Assembly: GCF_030272615.1 (NCBI RefSeq)
Contig: NC_081407.1
Location: 317,096,456 to 317,160,455 of the forward strand
Direction: 5' to 3'
DNA from: Cryptomeria japonica
Lineage: Eukaryota; Streptophyta; Pinopsida; Cupressales; Cupressaceae
DNA length: 64,000 nucleotides
The translations under genes were made by a program, and so were the position numbers. The notes below the pieces were generated by a model that did not search any database, was not told the origin of the DNA, and was given only the letters and a program-made list of their open reading frames with translations. Numbering within the stretch: position 1 is the stretch's first letter; each line of letters begins with the position of its first letter. This document shows positions 52,752-64,000 of the stretch, piece by piece.

Positions 52752-55190
52752 TGTAGTAGAGAGGGGAATGCAAGAAAGAGGGAGAGATGCAGGAAGGGTT
52801 ACATAACAAAGGGAGAGCGTAATGCTAGGCAAGAAATGCCAGAAATGTCAAAGTTTATCATTAATGTAGAATTGAAGGACTATTCACCATAAAGCAAGAT
52901 TATTGTTTGTAGTGTTGCTGAAAATATTGTCAAAAGTTGTCATACAAAGTTGTAATGTTGTCATGATATGATCTAATCACACTAAATTTTGCTCATGTAT
53001 CACAAATGTGAGAAAATTAGATAATGTTGTTGGGCATAGAGTTGTAGAAGTGTTGGGTTTATCTAATTAGGTGGTTTGATTATTTTTGGCTCTTGAATTA
53101 GTTATTTATGTTCTTTGGCCTGTTTGGAGATTATACATGATTTATCCCTAGAACCCTAGGTTACATTATTGAGTGTGATAACTTTTCATATAATTTCTCA
53201 TTGACTAGGTTCAACCCATTCTTGATTGTTTAAGTCACAATGTTAGTCTCAAATTTTGATTTCCTTATTCTCTTTGCAAGAATTCTCAAAGCCTCTGCTA
53301 CTTATGGAGAGAAACAATAGGAAACCGAAACAAAAGACAACATATAACAAGGTTTATACAAAAACCTTCTACACTCCAAGCTTTCACTTAGATTAGGTGG
53401 GTTTACCCTTTGTGATTACTTTTCACAACTATGATTGAAGACTTTATAGAGAAGACCAATGCCAACATTTTGCAAACCTTATCACTTTGAACATAACTGA
53501 ACATGAAAGAAATACTTGTAATCATTTTTTATTTGATCACCAAGAAGGTTATGGAACCTAGAAAAACTATACTAGTGCCTTATCCCGGGCTTCAGAGTCA
53601 CCTAAGCTATACAAGAATTCTGAATTTGGACACTTCAATACATTCTATCACTTCAACTTCATTAACTTAATATATGCTTGACATATATGTAAGTTTTTCC
53701 TTTATGCTAAACTTGTTCATCAAATTCAAGTAGAAAACACTATTGATTCACTAACAGAGGGGTTCTACGTATATTTAATTCCTCCACTTGAGAGAAAAAC
53801 CTAGAATACATCTGTAAGATTGCCTTGCAATCCCCATCCAATCAAATAACCCTTGATTATTTAGAAGAACACAGTAAATCAATAAATGCATGCAAGAAGA
53901 CAACATAAATGTGAGCTCAAAATGATCTGATCTATATATTGATATCCATCATCAAATTTTACATATAACTCAGAGTGATCTCCTAAGAATCAGAAAAAGG
54001 CCCTAAATATATTTTGCCAGAGTTTTTTTACAAAATTCTTGAGATCCTTTACAAATGAGAAGAAATGGGAATAAGAAGAGGGAAAAATATTAGAATTCAT
54101 CAGAATTTGCCAAGTGTCTCTTTTTCCAACTGAATTTCATTTCCTCTTTTCTTTCCCATGGAAACTGCTCTTGAAATATCCAATATTTGTTAAAACAAAC
54201 TTCACATCTGCATTCCTCTTTCTGAGAGCTTTTCGGTGATATATGATACTTGCTATTTTGGCCAAAAATAAGCCTCTGGGCGAATTAAACCTCAACATAT
54301 GCACATCATTTAAATTTTTGGATTTTCTCTATAGTTTTCAACTATATATTTAACTTTGATTTTTACCAATTTTTGGCTCTTGACGCCTTGCCATGTGACA
54401 TCCTCTGATTCACTAATGGGGTCCACTTGGTGCCACCTCAGATGACACCTCATCCATCCACCACCTCACTGCCTCATGTGCGCCACCTGTCTACTTATTT
54501 GTCGGCCACATCGTCGCCACCTCAGTGAGCTCTGCGAGCTATCTTTCCACCTGGACCCGCCACCTATCTTTCACCATTTCGCAATGGCTAACGAGCTTGC
54601 ATCTTCGGGTCACGAAGTCACGCGAGCTGTTGGATCATCTGAACTTGCTCACTCTTTAACCTTCGATTTTCGCACATGATTTTCGCTATTTCACGAAGGG
54701 TATTCGGCGTGCATCTTCCCTTCACGAATCCACGCGCACCGTAGATCTTCGACAACCTTCTCACTAGTTAATCTGCTCTTTCTCTACAAAATTCATCTAC
54801 CTCAGGATCCGTGCCTACATACAGTCCACTTGGTGCCACTTGTCAATCTCCTTGATTGCCTCGGGAAGCATGCCCACACGCGTGGGGTCCACTTGGGTGC
54901 CCAACCAACACCATCCATCAAAAGCCTCCAAGGCTTTGACACTGTGGTTGTGTGGAGCTTTGGTTATAAATATTAAAAATATCTGCTCCCCAGCCAATGT
55001 GGGATATTTCCTTAAGCTTGGGACTGCACTTTTTTTGAGTTTTAATAGCGCCTTGCCATTTTTCTTGAAGCTTTCAATGCCTTTCGATCATGCATTTGGT
55101 TTTGAACTTGTTTTAACCTTGTCCCTCACCATTCTGGGCAAAGGAAGAAGCATGCGAAAGAGACTGCAATCGCCATTTTGCATTTGGTTG
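52752..55190. other. Unassigned DNA
   Basis: No gene or named repeat is supported. Part may be the 3' LTR of copia I: 53330-53430 has CCTTCTACACTCC and GTGGGTTTACCC words reminiscent of copia LTR leaders, but no boundary was found. Open frames at 54476-54679 and 54840-55220 lack recognisable motifs. Sequence from about 54370 is richer in GC. Confidence 0.45.
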
Positions 55191-55800
55191 GGGTTTCTAA
55201 TGCTCCCTTCAACCACGTGACTTTGCTATTTGTTTCATGTTCCACGTAGAGGGAGAACAAGGAGAGACCCCATAGGATGAAGAAATTGATTTGCTAAGAA
55301 AGGCTAAACCGTGGCCCATGCCATACGCGGGAGGAGGGATTGATTCAACTGTTCGCATTTAATTTAAGATTTCAATGCTTTGTCAGAGGTTTCACGTGGG
55401 GGAAAGAGAGCAGTTTCTGTTTGCCATTTGCTGGAGATGAAAGTTACTTTACCATGCCACGTGAGAGGGGAGAGCTCGTGAGGGGAAACTAGACTGCTGC
55501 TTGCACTTGTCTTGGAGGTTTCTACATGCTGCTCCTACCACCAGCCATCACGTGAACTGCTGTTACATGCCTTCCTTTAATGCAGAGGATCCACGAGGGG
55601 CTTCATGCCTCTAATGTGCATTTGCTTGAAGGATTCTAAAACCTTCCTTTTACCAGCTACACTTGAAGTGAAACTCACCATGGCTGAGTCTTCTGCAAGG
55701 TCTTATCCACCCCATGGCAGAGAGGGAAGTTTTCTATGGATAACATCTTCTGCATAATCTTATAATAACCATCACGTGGAGGGGAAGGATAGGTTGTTGC
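55191..55800. repeat. Quasi-repetitive region with five CACGTG sites
   Basis: CACGTG lies at 55214, 55393, 55459, 55549 and 55773. The flanks are often similar (CACGTGGGGGAAAG, CACGTGAGAGGGGAG, CACGTGGAGGGGAAGG), followed by words such as GCATTTG, TTGCC and GGTTTCTA. This suggests old, diverged tandem units rather than chance alone. Confidence 0.5.
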
Positions 55801-55906
55801 CTGCGTTCTTATCAATTTGCCTTTGTTTCATGTTCCAAAAAGCCCTCCAAATTCTACGGCAAAGGGGGAAAACCTGTTAATGGAATCTACTTTGGTTTTT
55901 AGGCTT

Positions 55907-56202
55907 TCAACGCCCCTTTTCAATGCCTCCAGCTCTTACATTCAGATGAAACGGATGAGACCCATGTCGGCTGCTCTCTTCCAATCCATACAAAAATCAT
56001 TCGGAGGAAGAACAATAAAAATCTCCAAATACGGATCCTTCAACACCATGTCACCAAATAGATGCTCATTGCCTACATGTCATGTAGTGGAATTAAACAG
56101 AACTTCTCCATTGGAAAACCTTGTAACTGCAAAGCCAAATGGATGCTTGGTATATGAACGCTTCAATTGAGGTTCCTTCTTATTATCAATTACATCACCA
56201 TT
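55907..56202 (-). pseudogene. Fragment of GH31 alpha-glucosidase/alpha-xylosidase gene
   Basis: On minus, the translation reads HPFGFAVTRFSNGEVLFNST, a TGA, then GDMVLKDPYLEIFIVLPPND. After a one-base frame change it continues LYGLEESSRHGSHPFHLN. Order and spacing match the N-terminal part of plant GH31 enzymes (PFGF.V.R.SNG..LFN, V.KD.YLEIST.LP, SLYGLGE.S..HG). An insertion, a stop and a frameshift make it a pseudogene. About 90 residues remain, with no catalytic domain. Whether it was captured by a transposon or is a decayed gene is unknown. Confidence 0.68.
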
Positions 56203-58679
56203 ATTGTTTCATAAAAATCAAACCACCACCTATGGTCCAATGAGAAGGAAGGGTCCTGTAAATTCCTCCTATCTGGCGTTCACTTTATACTTAAATCATA
56301 TAAACATATGGTTTAAGTTATCGCTTTAAACCTTGATTCAAGAAACATCATGAAGCTACAAGTTAGGTCGGGCCCCAAAGTGTGTCCGGCTAAAAATTTT
56401 TTTTCTTTCATGCAACTAACCTTTGAAATGCCTCAGAAGCCTTGAACGTACCTCTAGAATCGATCGACATCGCTTTTTGATCATCAAACGAAGTTTCGCA
56501 ACTTTCAGGCACCTGCGCCACATTTTCGCATTTAATCGCGAAGACGTAATTTTCAAACTGATCAAAACACCTTTCTGGACCTCACCATCTGATAGGCTTG
56601 TACTCTGATATACAAGCATCAACTCTACCAAACAGTTTCTCAAGACGAATCCCGAGTGAAGAGATATTAATCGTCAAAAATAACCAACTGGCTTTGTCGA
56701 CACTGCAGACCTAATGAAGTCAATGTTCAGGCAACACATGATGCCTTTCTTAAAAATATCAAACGATCTCTGTAGACCCTTAAATCTGAGGCATAGGTTC
56801 CTTGAAGTATATATCAAATCTTTGAATGCTCAGTTTGACCAAAAGGATGACTGGGTGCAAATGGTGCGCTCATGAAAATAGCTACTTTAACTGATACGAC
56901 AATGAAAGTACGGATCACTGAAACAGATGGCTCAAGAAACCCTTTTGAAAACCGACTAAATGGATTGGCAGGAGCTTGAGACTGGAAACATAGAATGTCA
57001 TTTATACCAACAATATCCTAGAAAAAACCTTCTGGCATGACATTCACTGAAGCAAAACAGGGCTCCGACTAGGTCCTGAAACAAGGACTTGTCAAAACAT
57101 ACAAACTGCAAACATATCAAGCTTTGAAAAATGAACAAATGGATTTCTAGAGACTTGAAATTTTGCATGCTGACTCACATTTATGCATACAATTCAATCC
57201 ATTTTTAAATTATTCATGATGATCAATAGGGAAAAAGATATAAGCACTCAAAGTAGGCTACTCAATAAAATCTGCATTTGCACCTAAAATGCACTTTCAG
57301 CTCACCCCTTGAAATGGGTACCTGATAAATTGATCCAAACTGAATTCTGAAAGTTGCAACACATTGCATAGGTCAAATGAAAGGTGTAGTACATGCTTCC
57401 CAAGCCTTACCCTTTGGAAATCAATTGGCTCCATTTTACCCTCTTTCTAACTAGGCCATTCAAACTGACTCATTTTATAATCATTTGGAAATGCAGAGCA
57501 AAATTTTGAATTGGGCCTCTAAACTTGACTCAAATTTAATGAGTCCCAACACACAACTTAAGCCTTTAACATCATGATTTTACCAGTGCCTTGACCTAAT
57601 AGATTATCGACATAAATTGATGGAAAAAGTATTAACATTTCATAAGTCAACACGATTGATAATTTTTAATGGTCATGATGGATCCTTGGATATCTGATCC
57701 TCTTTGCATGATCACAAGATCTTAGTGGAGACCTTTCTCCCTTGGTAGTGAAACTGCATGATGCTGACACAACAACTTGGTGTTAGGAGATTGGGCGACT
57801 CCTACTCACTTGCAAGATTTTCGTTGGGCCTCATACCTTTTGGCCATATAATTACGGAGAAATAAAATATTATTGAGGATAAACAACTAGTGCATAATCA
57901 CATGAAGGATGGTGGGACCAAGTCTTATTTTCATGAAATTGTTCAATATTGGCACATGTATGTGGAGGACCTAGATCAAAAAATGTATGTTTCATTAGAG
58001 AAATTATATCCCGTTTGTCTATTTTTCCATGATTTATAAAGATTAATGACTCACATATTCACTTGGAAAATGACCAGTCCTTCATTATGAAATTTAATAT
58101 TTTAGTGTCAACTACGAAGCGGTGGAGAAAATAGTTATAGGTTGACATGCTTGATGAATTTCATTGATTTGGAATTCTTGGCTAACATGTAAACAATGCA
58201 TTAAGTTATATATAAATGAGAGAATTCCTTTGTGGTGATGAGGTTATTATAGAGATATGTCATAGTCATAACAAAGGTTATCAGTAATAGGAACAATTAC
58301 TCTATTGTTTTATAATTTGATGTAGAGGTAAGGTAAATGTTGTATAATAGTGTGTGTGTGAACCAGGGACTAATAAATGACAGAGTAGAATGACAAGATC
58401 CATTATGATATTCTCTAACTTTGTCTCGGATAGAGGTATGTCTGATTTTTGTAGTGAGATTGTTTCCTCCTAACTTGTATAAGGTTTTTTCATAATGATT
58501 GGTATATAGTTGGTAACCAATGATATTATATTGATTTGGATAAGGGGATCTAGTAGTCCTCTAGGGTTGGTTACCTAATAGGCGTATTTGTGAAGGGGTT
58601 GTAGTCCAACTTGGTGTATTAGTAAGGGTATTGTAGTTTGGTAAAGGTTGGTGCCTTCATAAATGGTTGTAATTATTTC
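56203..58679. other. Unassigned DNA
   Basis: I find no convincing gene, LTR end or repeat. A 75-codon open frame at 56416-56643 (minus) lies upstream of the GH31 fragment in the same orientation, but I could not match it to GH31. Confidence 0.45.
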
Positions 58680-58837
58680 TATAGACGTATAAATCTGACC
58701 ACCTTCCTAAATAAATATTTAATATTTATTTTAAAAATATCCCCTTATTAATTAAATTATATTTAATTGATTTCTTCGCATTCATCTATTTGATTAAATA
58801 AAATACTCAATTTGTTTAATTAAATTCACATAAACCT
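58680..58837 (+). mobile_element. Start of a gypsy LTR (B-like), interrupted by copia G
   Basis: TATAGACGTATAAATCTGACC aligns with the B LTR start TGTAGACGTATAAAAATGACC. Farther on, CTCAATTTGTTTAATTAAATTCAC matches CTCAATTTATTTAAATTAAATTCAC. No polypurine tract precedes it, so it may be a 5' or solo LTR. Its rest lies beyond copia G. Confidence 0.72.
58833..58837. repeat. Expected left TSD of copia G
   Basis: AACCT directly precedes the TG of the LTR; the partner is off-window. Confidence 0.5.
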
Positions 58838-59905
58838 TGTTGGTATTATGGATGACTTCGTCATGTGTTGCATTGGTTTTGTCATTGATGTCAACACTTA
58901 TCTTCTTGGAGGTTTACATTATGTTCACTGGTATGGTTAGTGACTTATGCACAGTCACCGATATATATTCACCAGCAGGTTATATGGTTCACCGACAACG
59001 ATGATAACTTGGAGATAATTTTGTTATGTCGAAGACATAGATTGGAAGATTGGATTTGGTGTTTTTCTTATTGATCTAATCGGGTTGACAGATTTGCCTT
59101 AACTGGAAGATAGGTCTAGGTTATGGACCGGTACATGTTATCTATTCTAGATCAACACGACACATTATGGAGATTGTTTATTGATTGGTTAATATGGTAA
59201 ATGTATTGAGCCAACATGTTGTATCACATCAAGACTTATTTGTAATTGATTTAATTGTAATATCTTTAGTGAGCCGACCTATACATTTGGTCTTAGGTTT
59301 TGTATAAATGACTATAAGATTTTATTGAAGATTGGGATATAGGATCATGATGAGTGTGTTCGAAAATTGAAGAGCGAAAATAAGCAGATCCTTGTGCGAA
59401 TCATGCAGACATTATTTGAAGGTTGAAGGAAGGTTATGAAGGTGTTTAGTACTCATGTTCAGAGCTTAAACTAGTACTAAATCCAGCATTGTAGATGCTA
59501 TTTTGAGTAGTACATTATCATTGGATTTAACCATCCAATTGTGTAGTCAGTGTGACTCCTATTTTGTGATTGAGCAGTGAGCTCTATGCAGTTGGACTTT
59601 CTCCATGTGCAAACCCCATTTGTATACACTTACTATCTGCAGTAGTATCATCTGATTGTGGGTAAGGTTTCCCACCGTGGTTTTTCCCCTTAGCGGGTTT
59701 CCACGTCAAAATCTTTGTGTCATGTGTTGTGGATGTTGTTTCTCTTTGTGTTTCATGCATTAAGCTAAACCGGTACTGCTATAACCGTTAATCTATTTTA
59801 CCGGCACTTAAGTTGGAATAAGTTGCATTTACATTATAATTTATATACAACTAGTTGACAACTGATTCACCCCCCCCTCTCAGTTGTCCTTCTCGGGTCC
59901 TAACA
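58838..59905 (+). repeat. 5' LTR of copia G
   Basis: The LTR is 1068 bp, TGTTGGTATTATGG to GGTCCTAACA, the same length as the 5' LTR of D. A C-rich stretch with CCCCCCCTCTCAGTTG precedes its end. Confidence 0.94.
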
Positions 59906-59907
59906 AT

Positions 59908-59919
59908 TGGTATCAGAGC
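59908..59919 (+). promoter_or_regulatory. Primer-binding site (initiator tRNA-Met type), copia G
   Basis: TGGTATCAGAGC, two bases after the LTR. Confidence 0.92.
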
Positions 59920-59962
59920 TAAGTTCTCTTTTTGCAAAAGCCTAACAACTTGAGGAGATCCT

Positions 59963-61041
59963 ATGGCAACACATATTTTTAGGAAGGACAGTCTGAAACT
60001 TGATGGAACTAACTATGACATATGGAAGATCAGAATGGAAACACATCTGAATTGCATTGGAAGAGATATATGGGATGTTACAAAGAATGGCTATGTTGCT
60101 CCTATTCTGAATCAACCTCATCCACCAACATTGGCTAAGGACAAGGACAATGATTGCAAATCAAGAGAAGCACTTCTGAGCGCATTCTCAGATCAACAAA
60201 TCATGGGATTATTAAACTGATCTACTGCTAAAGCTATTTGGGATAAACTAAAAACATTGAATGAAGGAGTTACCACTGTCAAAATTGCAAAACTGGAATG
60301 TTACTGGGTCAGGTATGAAAATTTAAAAATGGAAGAAGATGAAAGAATTTTTGCATTTATGGAAAGAGTTAATGAAATTGTTTTAGGAATACAATGTCAT
60401 GGAGGATCCTTAAGTGAAGACGAAATTGTGTCTAAAGTTTTCAGAGCTTTGCCACTGGCTTACAAAATGAAAGTGACTGCTATTAATGAAAGGAGAACAA
60501 TGCCTAATAATTCAGTTTCTAGAGATACTTTGGTTGGAAAAAATTCAACATTTGAACTTGAAGAGTTTGGTCCTGTTGCTACTCTAAAGATGATTTATCT
60601 TTCAAAGCATCATCATCATCATCATCTAACAAAACTATGTAGAAAGCACTTTATTTAAAACAACTTGAAGATATGAGAAGAGAAAATGAAGAACTTGAAG
60701 AACTTGAAGCACTATTTGCAAGGAAGATGCCTAAAGGTCCAACAGGAAGTAAGTATGAAGGTAAAGTACCTTTCAAATGTTTTAATTGCAATAAAGTTGG
60801 TCATATAGCTTCTAGATGTCCTGATAGATATGCAAGACTAAGGGAGGAAGAAAAAAGATCATATGAGCCTAACCTTGAATATCAGAGATGCAGATTTAAG
60901 AAAAACATAGATAAGTCATGTTAATATGCAGATGAAGGTGTTACAGATGATTCAGATGAAGATCAAACAGATAGCGAACGGGATTTTTTTGCAATAAAAG
61001 AAGATCAACCGACACCTATTGTCAAACCGGTAGAGCAGACA
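59963..61041 (+). pseudogene. gag: gag of copia G
   Basis: The ATG at 59963 gives MATHIFRKDSLKLDGTNYDI, followed by the UBN2-type Gag domain. A TGA after ALLSAFSDQQIMGLLN (about 60218) and a frame change near 60600, within CAT repeats, break it. The knuckle CFNCNKVGHIASRC (about 60777-60820) is intact, unlike in D, where one Cys is Tyr. Confidence 0.9.
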
Positions 61042-62435
61042 TTGGTAGCAAAAATTGAAGAAAAGGATGAATGGATTATAGATAGTGGATGCTCGCATCA
61101 TATGACTAGTGATAAAAGAAAATTATTATCATTTCAAGAAATTCATGGAGGTCTAGTAAGGTTTGAAGATGATAAATCTTGTTTAATCAAAGGAAGAGGC
61201 ACTATATCTTTGGATGGTAATAACAATACTGACAATGTTTATTATGTAGAAGGTTTAAAGCATAATCTTTTGAGTGTTGGTCAGTTAGTTGAGAAAGGAT
61301 TTCAGTTACAATTCAAGAATGGAAAATGCAAAATCATAATTAGAATTGGATTGGAGATTGCAACTGGTAATCGGACTAAAGGTAATATGTTTCACTTGAA
61401 TACCAGTGATAAGACATGTTTGATTGCACACATTGATGAAAGTTGGTTATGGCATAAGAGACTTTGTCATGTGAATTTTGATTGCATTGTAAAGATCAGT
61501 TCAACTAAGGTAGCAAGGGATTTACCTAAGATTGTGAAACCTCATAATCTGGTATATAAGGAATGTCAAATGGGAAAGAAAGTTAGAACTACATTTAAGA
61601 GCATTATTGAGAAATCCAATAATATTCTTGATTTAATTCATACTGATTTATGTGGTCCAACAAGAACAAGAAGTCTGCAAGGTGATAGATACTTTATGCT
61701 AATAATTGATGATTATTCTAGAATGTGTTGGGTTACTTTTCTCAAGGAGAAATAAGAAGCTTTTGGAAGATTCAAGATATACAAGGAAATGGTAGAGAAT
61801 GAAAACAACAAGAAAATCAAACGTTTGAGATCAGATCAAGGAGGTGAATTTACATCTAGAGAATTTAATGCATTATGTGAAGTGAATGAAATCAAAAGAT
61901 AACTATCAGCACCCCTAACACCCTAGTAGAATGGTGTTGTAGAAGGAAGAACAAAACTATTCTGGATGTAGCAAGAACCATGTTAATGGAAGCAAATCTA
62001 CCTCATGTGTACTCGAGAGAAGTAGTGAATATAGCAGTTTATACTTTCAACAGAGTTCACATCAAAAGTGAAACCGGTAAGACCCCTTATGAACTATGGT
62101 TTGGTCATATTCCTACTCTTAAGTACTTCAGAATATTTGGAAGCAAATGTTATATTAGAAGAGATGAGTATACTAGCAAATTTGATCCTAGAAGTGATGA
62201 AGGAATATTTCTTTGTTATTCATCTAAAAGTAAGGCATATAGATGTTATAATAAAAGGTTACAAATAATTATTGAGAGTACTAATGTGAAGATAGATGAA
62301 CACTTTAGAGGAGATTCAAGATCTGTAGAACCGACAGTTGAAATGATCATAGATCAACCGACACAGATTGCACCGGTACAAAATGAAGACCCAGTCACAC
62401 CGGCATCATCAGAAAACTCAACTGTGACTAAATAA
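61042..62435 (+). pseudogene. pol: Protease and integrase of copia G
   Basis: Protease: WIIDSGCSHHMTSDKRK (about 61072-61122). Integrase: WHKRLCHVN then a C..C pair, DLIHTDLCGPTRT, SDQGGEF. The third catalytic residue region is disturbed (stops and missing bases near 61902-61950), and the frame changes there. The region after the core includes KYFRIFGSKCYIRRDEY and a variable linker rich in Pro and Thr. Confidence 0.9.
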
Positions 62436-64000
62436 CAATAGCCTGCGAATGTTAATCAGAACAAACCTAGGTATGTAAGATTGAATCATTCAGAGAATCA
62501 GATAATTGGAAATAAGAATCAAGGTGTTATGACTAGAGGAAGACTGGAAAATGAAGAGGTATGTTTAATTTCTCAAGTTGAACCAGCATCTGTTATTGAA
62601 GCATGTCAAGATGAACATTAGATAAAAGCAATGGAAGATGAATTAGAACAAATTGAAAAGAATAATACTTGGACATTGGTTCCCCAACCTAAAGAAAAAA
62701 ATGTAATTGGAACTAAATAGGTAAATAGAAATAAACTTAATGAAAATGGTGAATTAATTAGGAACAAAGCAAGATTAGTTTGTAAATATTATTCACAGAA
62801 AGAAGGAATAGATTATAATGAAACCTTTGCACCGGTAGCCAGAATTGAGGCAGTTAGACTATTTCTTGCATTTGTAGCTCATAAGAACTATAGAGTTTAT
62901 CAAATGGATATAAAATGTGCATTTTTGAATGGAGATCTTGAGGAGGAAGTCTACATTGAACAACCTGATGGATTTTCTTTGATAGATAATAAGGATATGG
63001 TTTGCAGGTTAAGGAAAGCTTTATATGGATTGAAGCAAGCTCCCAGAGCTTGGTATGCTAGATTGGATAAATATATTTTGAAGCTTGATTACACAAAAGG
63101 TAAGCTGACAACAATTTTTATTACAAAGTTACCAATGATGATATTTTGGTTATTGAAGTATTTGTAGATGATATCATTTTTGGAGGTGGAGATGGTTTAT
63201 GTAAAGACTTTGCTAAGCAGATGCAGGAAGAATTTGAAATGTCTATGATTGGAGAGATAAAATTCTTTTTAGGTTTGTAGATTTCATAAATAGATAAAGG
63301 TATATTCATATGTCAAACAAAGTACTTGAAGGAACTTTTGAAGAAATTTGGTATGGAAAATTCCAAACCAGTAAGCACTCCTATGACTACAACTGATAAA
63401 TTGACATTGAAAGATGATTCAAGTCCTATTAATCCGACAAGATACAAATCTATGATTGGAGGTTTACTATATTTGACAAAAACAAGACTTGATATAATGA
63501 ATGCAGTATGTATTGTATCTAGATTTCAAAGCAATCCTAAAGAAAATCATGAATCAGCAGTTAAAAGGATTTTCTGGTACCTACAAGGCACAACAAATCT
63601 TGGTTTATGGTATCCTAAGGATGAAAATTTTGATTTATGTGCATACACCGATGCTAATTGGGTAGGAGATGTAGATGACAGAAAGAGTACCACTGGTGGT
63701 GCATTCTTTCTTGGTAGAAGATTGATTTCATGGACAAGCAAGAAGCGGACTTGTACATCATTATCAACAGCAGAATCAGAATATGTTGCAACAACAACTA
63801 ATTGTACTCAGGTATTATGGATCAAGCAAATTTTGAAGGATATAAAGGTAAAATGCAAAGAACCAATAATCATTTATTGTGATAATTCAGCAGCAATTGA
63901 TATATCAAAGAATCCGGTATTTCACTCTAAGACAAAGCATGTTTCTATTAAGTATAATTTTCTAAAAGAGAATGTTGATGCAAATGAAGTGAAATTGATT
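62436..64000 (+). pseudogene. pol: Reverse transcriptase and RNase H of copia G, cut by window end
   Basis: [42 protein letters not shown], then a frame change near 63100; the FVDDIIFGG equivalent lies near 63160. RNase H: DANWVGDVDDRKSTTGGAFF (about 63650-63710), SLSTAESEYVATTTN and a CDNSAAIDIS segment near 63880. Several TAG codons (for example near 62620, 62718 and 63280) mark decay. The end of pol, the 3' LTR and the right TSD are beyond the window. Confidence 0.9.

Larger units (their letters stand above)
58838..64000 (+). mobile_element. Copia element G, 5' portion, truncated by the window end
   Basis: The LTR, primer site, gag and most of pol belong to the same family as copia D. The window ends within RNase H. 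Frameshifts and stops make it non-functional. Confidence 0.94.

Noticed and set aside
54476-55220. Possible small genes near 54.5-55.2 kb
   Set aside because: There is no recognisable motif, no splice or promoter support and no homologue in the window.

Overview
The window is intergenic DNA from a large-genome land plant. It is AT-rich and almost entirely nested LTR retrotransposons, both Ty3/gypsy of the Tat lineage (two RNase H domains) and Ty1/copia. Nothing in it fixes the species. I saw no complete ordinary host gene, tRNA, rRNA or CRISPR array; the only host-like coding trace is a broken piece of a GH31 alpha-glucosidase/alpha-xylosidase gene near 56 kb.

Target-site duplications (TSDs) and coding sequence that rejoins across insertions give the nesting. 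Copia element I (only its pol tail is seen, from 52599) was hit by minus-strand copia-like element E (19417-52598 here, running off the left edge). E was then hit by: copia C (15857-19416), itself hit by gypsy A (1-15856); a solo LTR (21306-21799, TSD CATAC); complete copia D (21931-28591, TSD ATAAA); and complete gypsy B (30943-51977, minus strand, TSD CACAT). B was hit by a gypsy solo LTR (39247-40866, TSD CAAAT in element sense) and a copia solo LTR (48764-49647, TSD TTTTA). From 52.7 to 58.7 kb is older DNA with the GH31 fragment and a CACGTG cluster. A gypsy LTR fragment (58680-58837) and 5-prime copia G (58838-64000, same family as D) end the window. By-eye LTR divergence (E about 14%, D about 8%, A about 5%, B about 1%) agrees with this order.

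A and B share one plan: LTR, leader, small ORF, gag-protease-RT-RNaseH-second RNaseH-integrase, then an antisense gene between pol and the 3-prime LTR. The antisense gene has its own TATA box, a 75-nt first exon, an intron and a second exon encoding a plant mobile domain (PMD) protein. In B the first 331 codons of the predicted spliced gene are open, whereas gag-pol has ten stops.

The most unusual signal is a set of arrays of the hexamer GCGCTA (TAGCGC on the other strand), phased at 21 bp, in the 5-prime leader and the antisense-gene intron of both elements. In B these form higher-order units: 137 bp (five motifs plus spacer) in the leader and 60 bp (21+21+18) in the intron. Each array reads TAGCGC in the sense of its own transcript, so leader and intron copies are inverted relative to each other. 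This is the best candidate for an undescribed system.

Most coding sequence is dead. Many in-frame stops look like single C-to-T or G-to-A transitions (CAG to TAG, CGA to TGA, TGG to TAG/TGA), the pattern expected of cytosine-methylated, silenced transposons.
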